Assembly (NCBI GenBank): GCA_042701975.1
Contig: CP170561.1
Location: forward strand, 1,488,001 to 1,552,000
Reading direction: 5' to 3'
Source: JAFALK01 sp042701975
GTDB lineage: Bacteria; Pseudomonadota; Gammaproteobacteria; Burkholderiales; Burkholderiaceae_C
DNA: 64,000 bases
A program made the translations under genes and the position numbers. The stretch's first letter is position 1. Each line of letters opens with the position of its first letter. The notes under the pieces were generated by a model. That model was not told where the DNA came from, did not search any database, and saw only the letters and a program-made list of their open reading frames with translations. Below are positions 63,165 to 64,000 of this stretch, in pieces.

Positions 63165-63197
63165 GAGTGGCGATGGCTTGGCAACATCGCCACTTTT
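63165..63197 (+). terminator. Terminator-like hairpin just before the MFS gene
   Basis: Stem GTGGCGATG (63167-63175) with CATCGCCAC (63185-63193), extended by AG/TT, then TTTT. The MFS start codon follows 4 nt after the T run. It probably ends the ArsR/SRPBCC operon. Confidence 0.7.
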
Positions 63198-63201
63198 CGA
63201 A

Positions 63202-64000
63202 ATGCCGCAAGCGATGTCGCCCGACGATCAAGAGCGAGACAGACAGGGGCTGGGCCCGCGCGAACGCAGCGCCTTGATCGCGGTCCTGATGGGCGTGGTG
63301 CTGGCCACGCTGGACACAGCCATCGCCAACGTCGCCTTGCCGACCATCGCAGCCGACCTGCACTCGCCCGCCGCTGCGGCGATCTGGGTCATCAATGCGT
63401 ACCAGCTGGCCGTGGTCGCGACCATGCTGCCCTTCGCCGCACTCGGTGACGGCATCGGACCGCGCCGCGTCTTTCTCGGCGGCCTGCTGCTGTTCACCGT
63501 GGCTTCGGGCCTGTGCATGGCTGCGAACAGCATTGCGCTGCTGGCTGCGGCGCGTGTGCTTCAAGGCATCGGTGCTGGCGCGATGATGAGCGTGAACATC
63601 GCACTGATCCGTCAGATCTACCCGCCTTCGCGCTTGGGCCAAGGTGTGGGCTTGAACGCGCTGGTGGTGGGTGTGGGTTTCGCCCTCGGACCGACGATTG
63701 CGTCGCTGCTGCTGTCGGCCGCCAGCTGGCCCTGGCTGTTCGGCGTCAACGTGCCGCTGGGCTTGCTGGCGATCGCCTGTGCGTGGCCCGCTCTGCCCAC
63801 CAGCCCGCCGCGGCCGCATGGCTTCGACATCGGCACCGCCGCCCTGACGGCGACAAGCTTTTCGGCGCTGATCTTCGCGCTCGGTTCGATGGCGCAGCTG
63901 TCGTCCTGGGCGCAGGTGCTTCCTGCGGTCGTGGTGACGCTCGCCGCTGGCGCCGCCCTGCTGCATCGCCAACGCGGCCACGCCACGCCGATGCTGCCGG
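63202..64000 (+). CDS. MFS transporter, DHA2 (EmrB/QacA-like) family, 5' part
   Basis: At least 266 residues, open at the right edge. Helix 1 ends LATLDTAIANVALPTIAADL, the DHA2 signature with the membrane Asp. GDGIGPRRVFLGG (motif A) and ARVLQGIGAGAMMSVNIALI (motif B region) follow. GLNALVVGVGFALGPTIASLLL is the motif C region (typical GP). These pump drugs or metabolites out with protons. ATG 63202 has no ribosome site; ATG 63214 is the alternative start. The regulator upstream could control it. Confidence 0.88.
   Translation, partial: MPQAMSPDDQERDRQGLGPRERSALIAVLMGVVLATLDTAIANVALPTIAADLHSPAAAAIWVINAYQLAVVATMLPFAALGDGIGPRRVFLGGLLLFTVASGLCMAANSIALLAAARVLQGIGAGAMMSVNIALIRQIYPPSRLGQGVGLNALVVGVGFALGPTIASLLLSAASWPWLFGVNVPLGLLAIACAWPALPTSPPRPHGFDIGTAALTATSFSALIFALGSMAQLSSWAQVLPAVVVTLAAGAALLHRQRGHATPMLP

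Noticed and set aside
63087..63449. ORFs reading through the GATGGCC repeats
   Set aside because: They overlap the MFS gene in the wrong frame and give Arg/Trp-rich shadow sequence.

Overview
The window looks like chromosomal DNA of a high-G+C betaproteobacterium of the order Burkholderiales (Roseateles/Mitsuaria/Rubrivivax-like). I infer this from the lptA-lptB-rpoN cluster, the style of the TonB-dependent receptors, an IS481-family element with an NCTAGN target, and the strong G/C bias at third codon positions. No rRNA, tRNA, CRISPR array, prophage or replication origin was seen. Genes are dense, many with 4-bp start/stop overlaps. The first and last genes are cut by the window edges.

Layout. 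1-9.1 kb: end of rsmE, a porin with a TctD/TctE-like two-component system, an M1 peptidase with a membrane partner, a tiny basic protein and an RlmL-type methyltransferase. 9.1-15.9 kb (minus strand): argS-SPOR protein, two dsbA-like genes (the one nearer lptA is frameshifted) and lptA-lptB-rpoN. 16-19.4 kb: a Ser/Thr kinase with a cyclic-nucleotide-binding-like domain and an acyltransferase-3 gene, separated by an intact 1,028-bp IS481-family element. 19.4-32.4 kb: psiF, a LysR regulator divergent from malate synthase G (glcB), two large Oar-like TonB receptors (a broken copy of the glcB 3' end lies between them), a small secreted protein and a GH18 chitinase.

32.4-46.4 kb: an NHL/M23 lipoprotein, a complete dipeptide-type ABC transporter, a DUF2785-like protein, a Fur-box-preceded siderophore receptor/PepSY operon, a TAXI-type binding protein and a D-threonine-aldolase-like PLP enzyme. 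46.4-48.3 kb: a hipBA toxin-antitoxin module with four evenly spaced operators. 48.3-57.8 kb: mgsA, a FAD protein, small envelope and periplasmic proteins, mltA, apaG, tag, rpe, a low-molecular-weight phosphatase and two DUF4398/OmpA-type lipoproteins. 57.8-64 kb: an isovaleryl-CoA dehydrogenase with a palindromic operator, carbonic anhydrase, a thiolase, a flavin monooxygenase, an ArsR/SRPBCC pair with an operator centred on its start codon, and the beginning of an MFS drug/H+ transporter.

Main themes are envelope biogenesis (LptAB, DsbA, MltA, OmpA, SPOR), nutrient import (porin, three TonB receptors, a peptide ABC transporter, chitinase) and carbon catabolism (malate synthase G, isovaleryl-CoA dehydrogenase, thiolase). 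The most unusual structures are the glcB-end repeats flanking one TonB receptor, the four-operator hip array, and the IS481 insertion, where both target-site copies act as gene stop codons.
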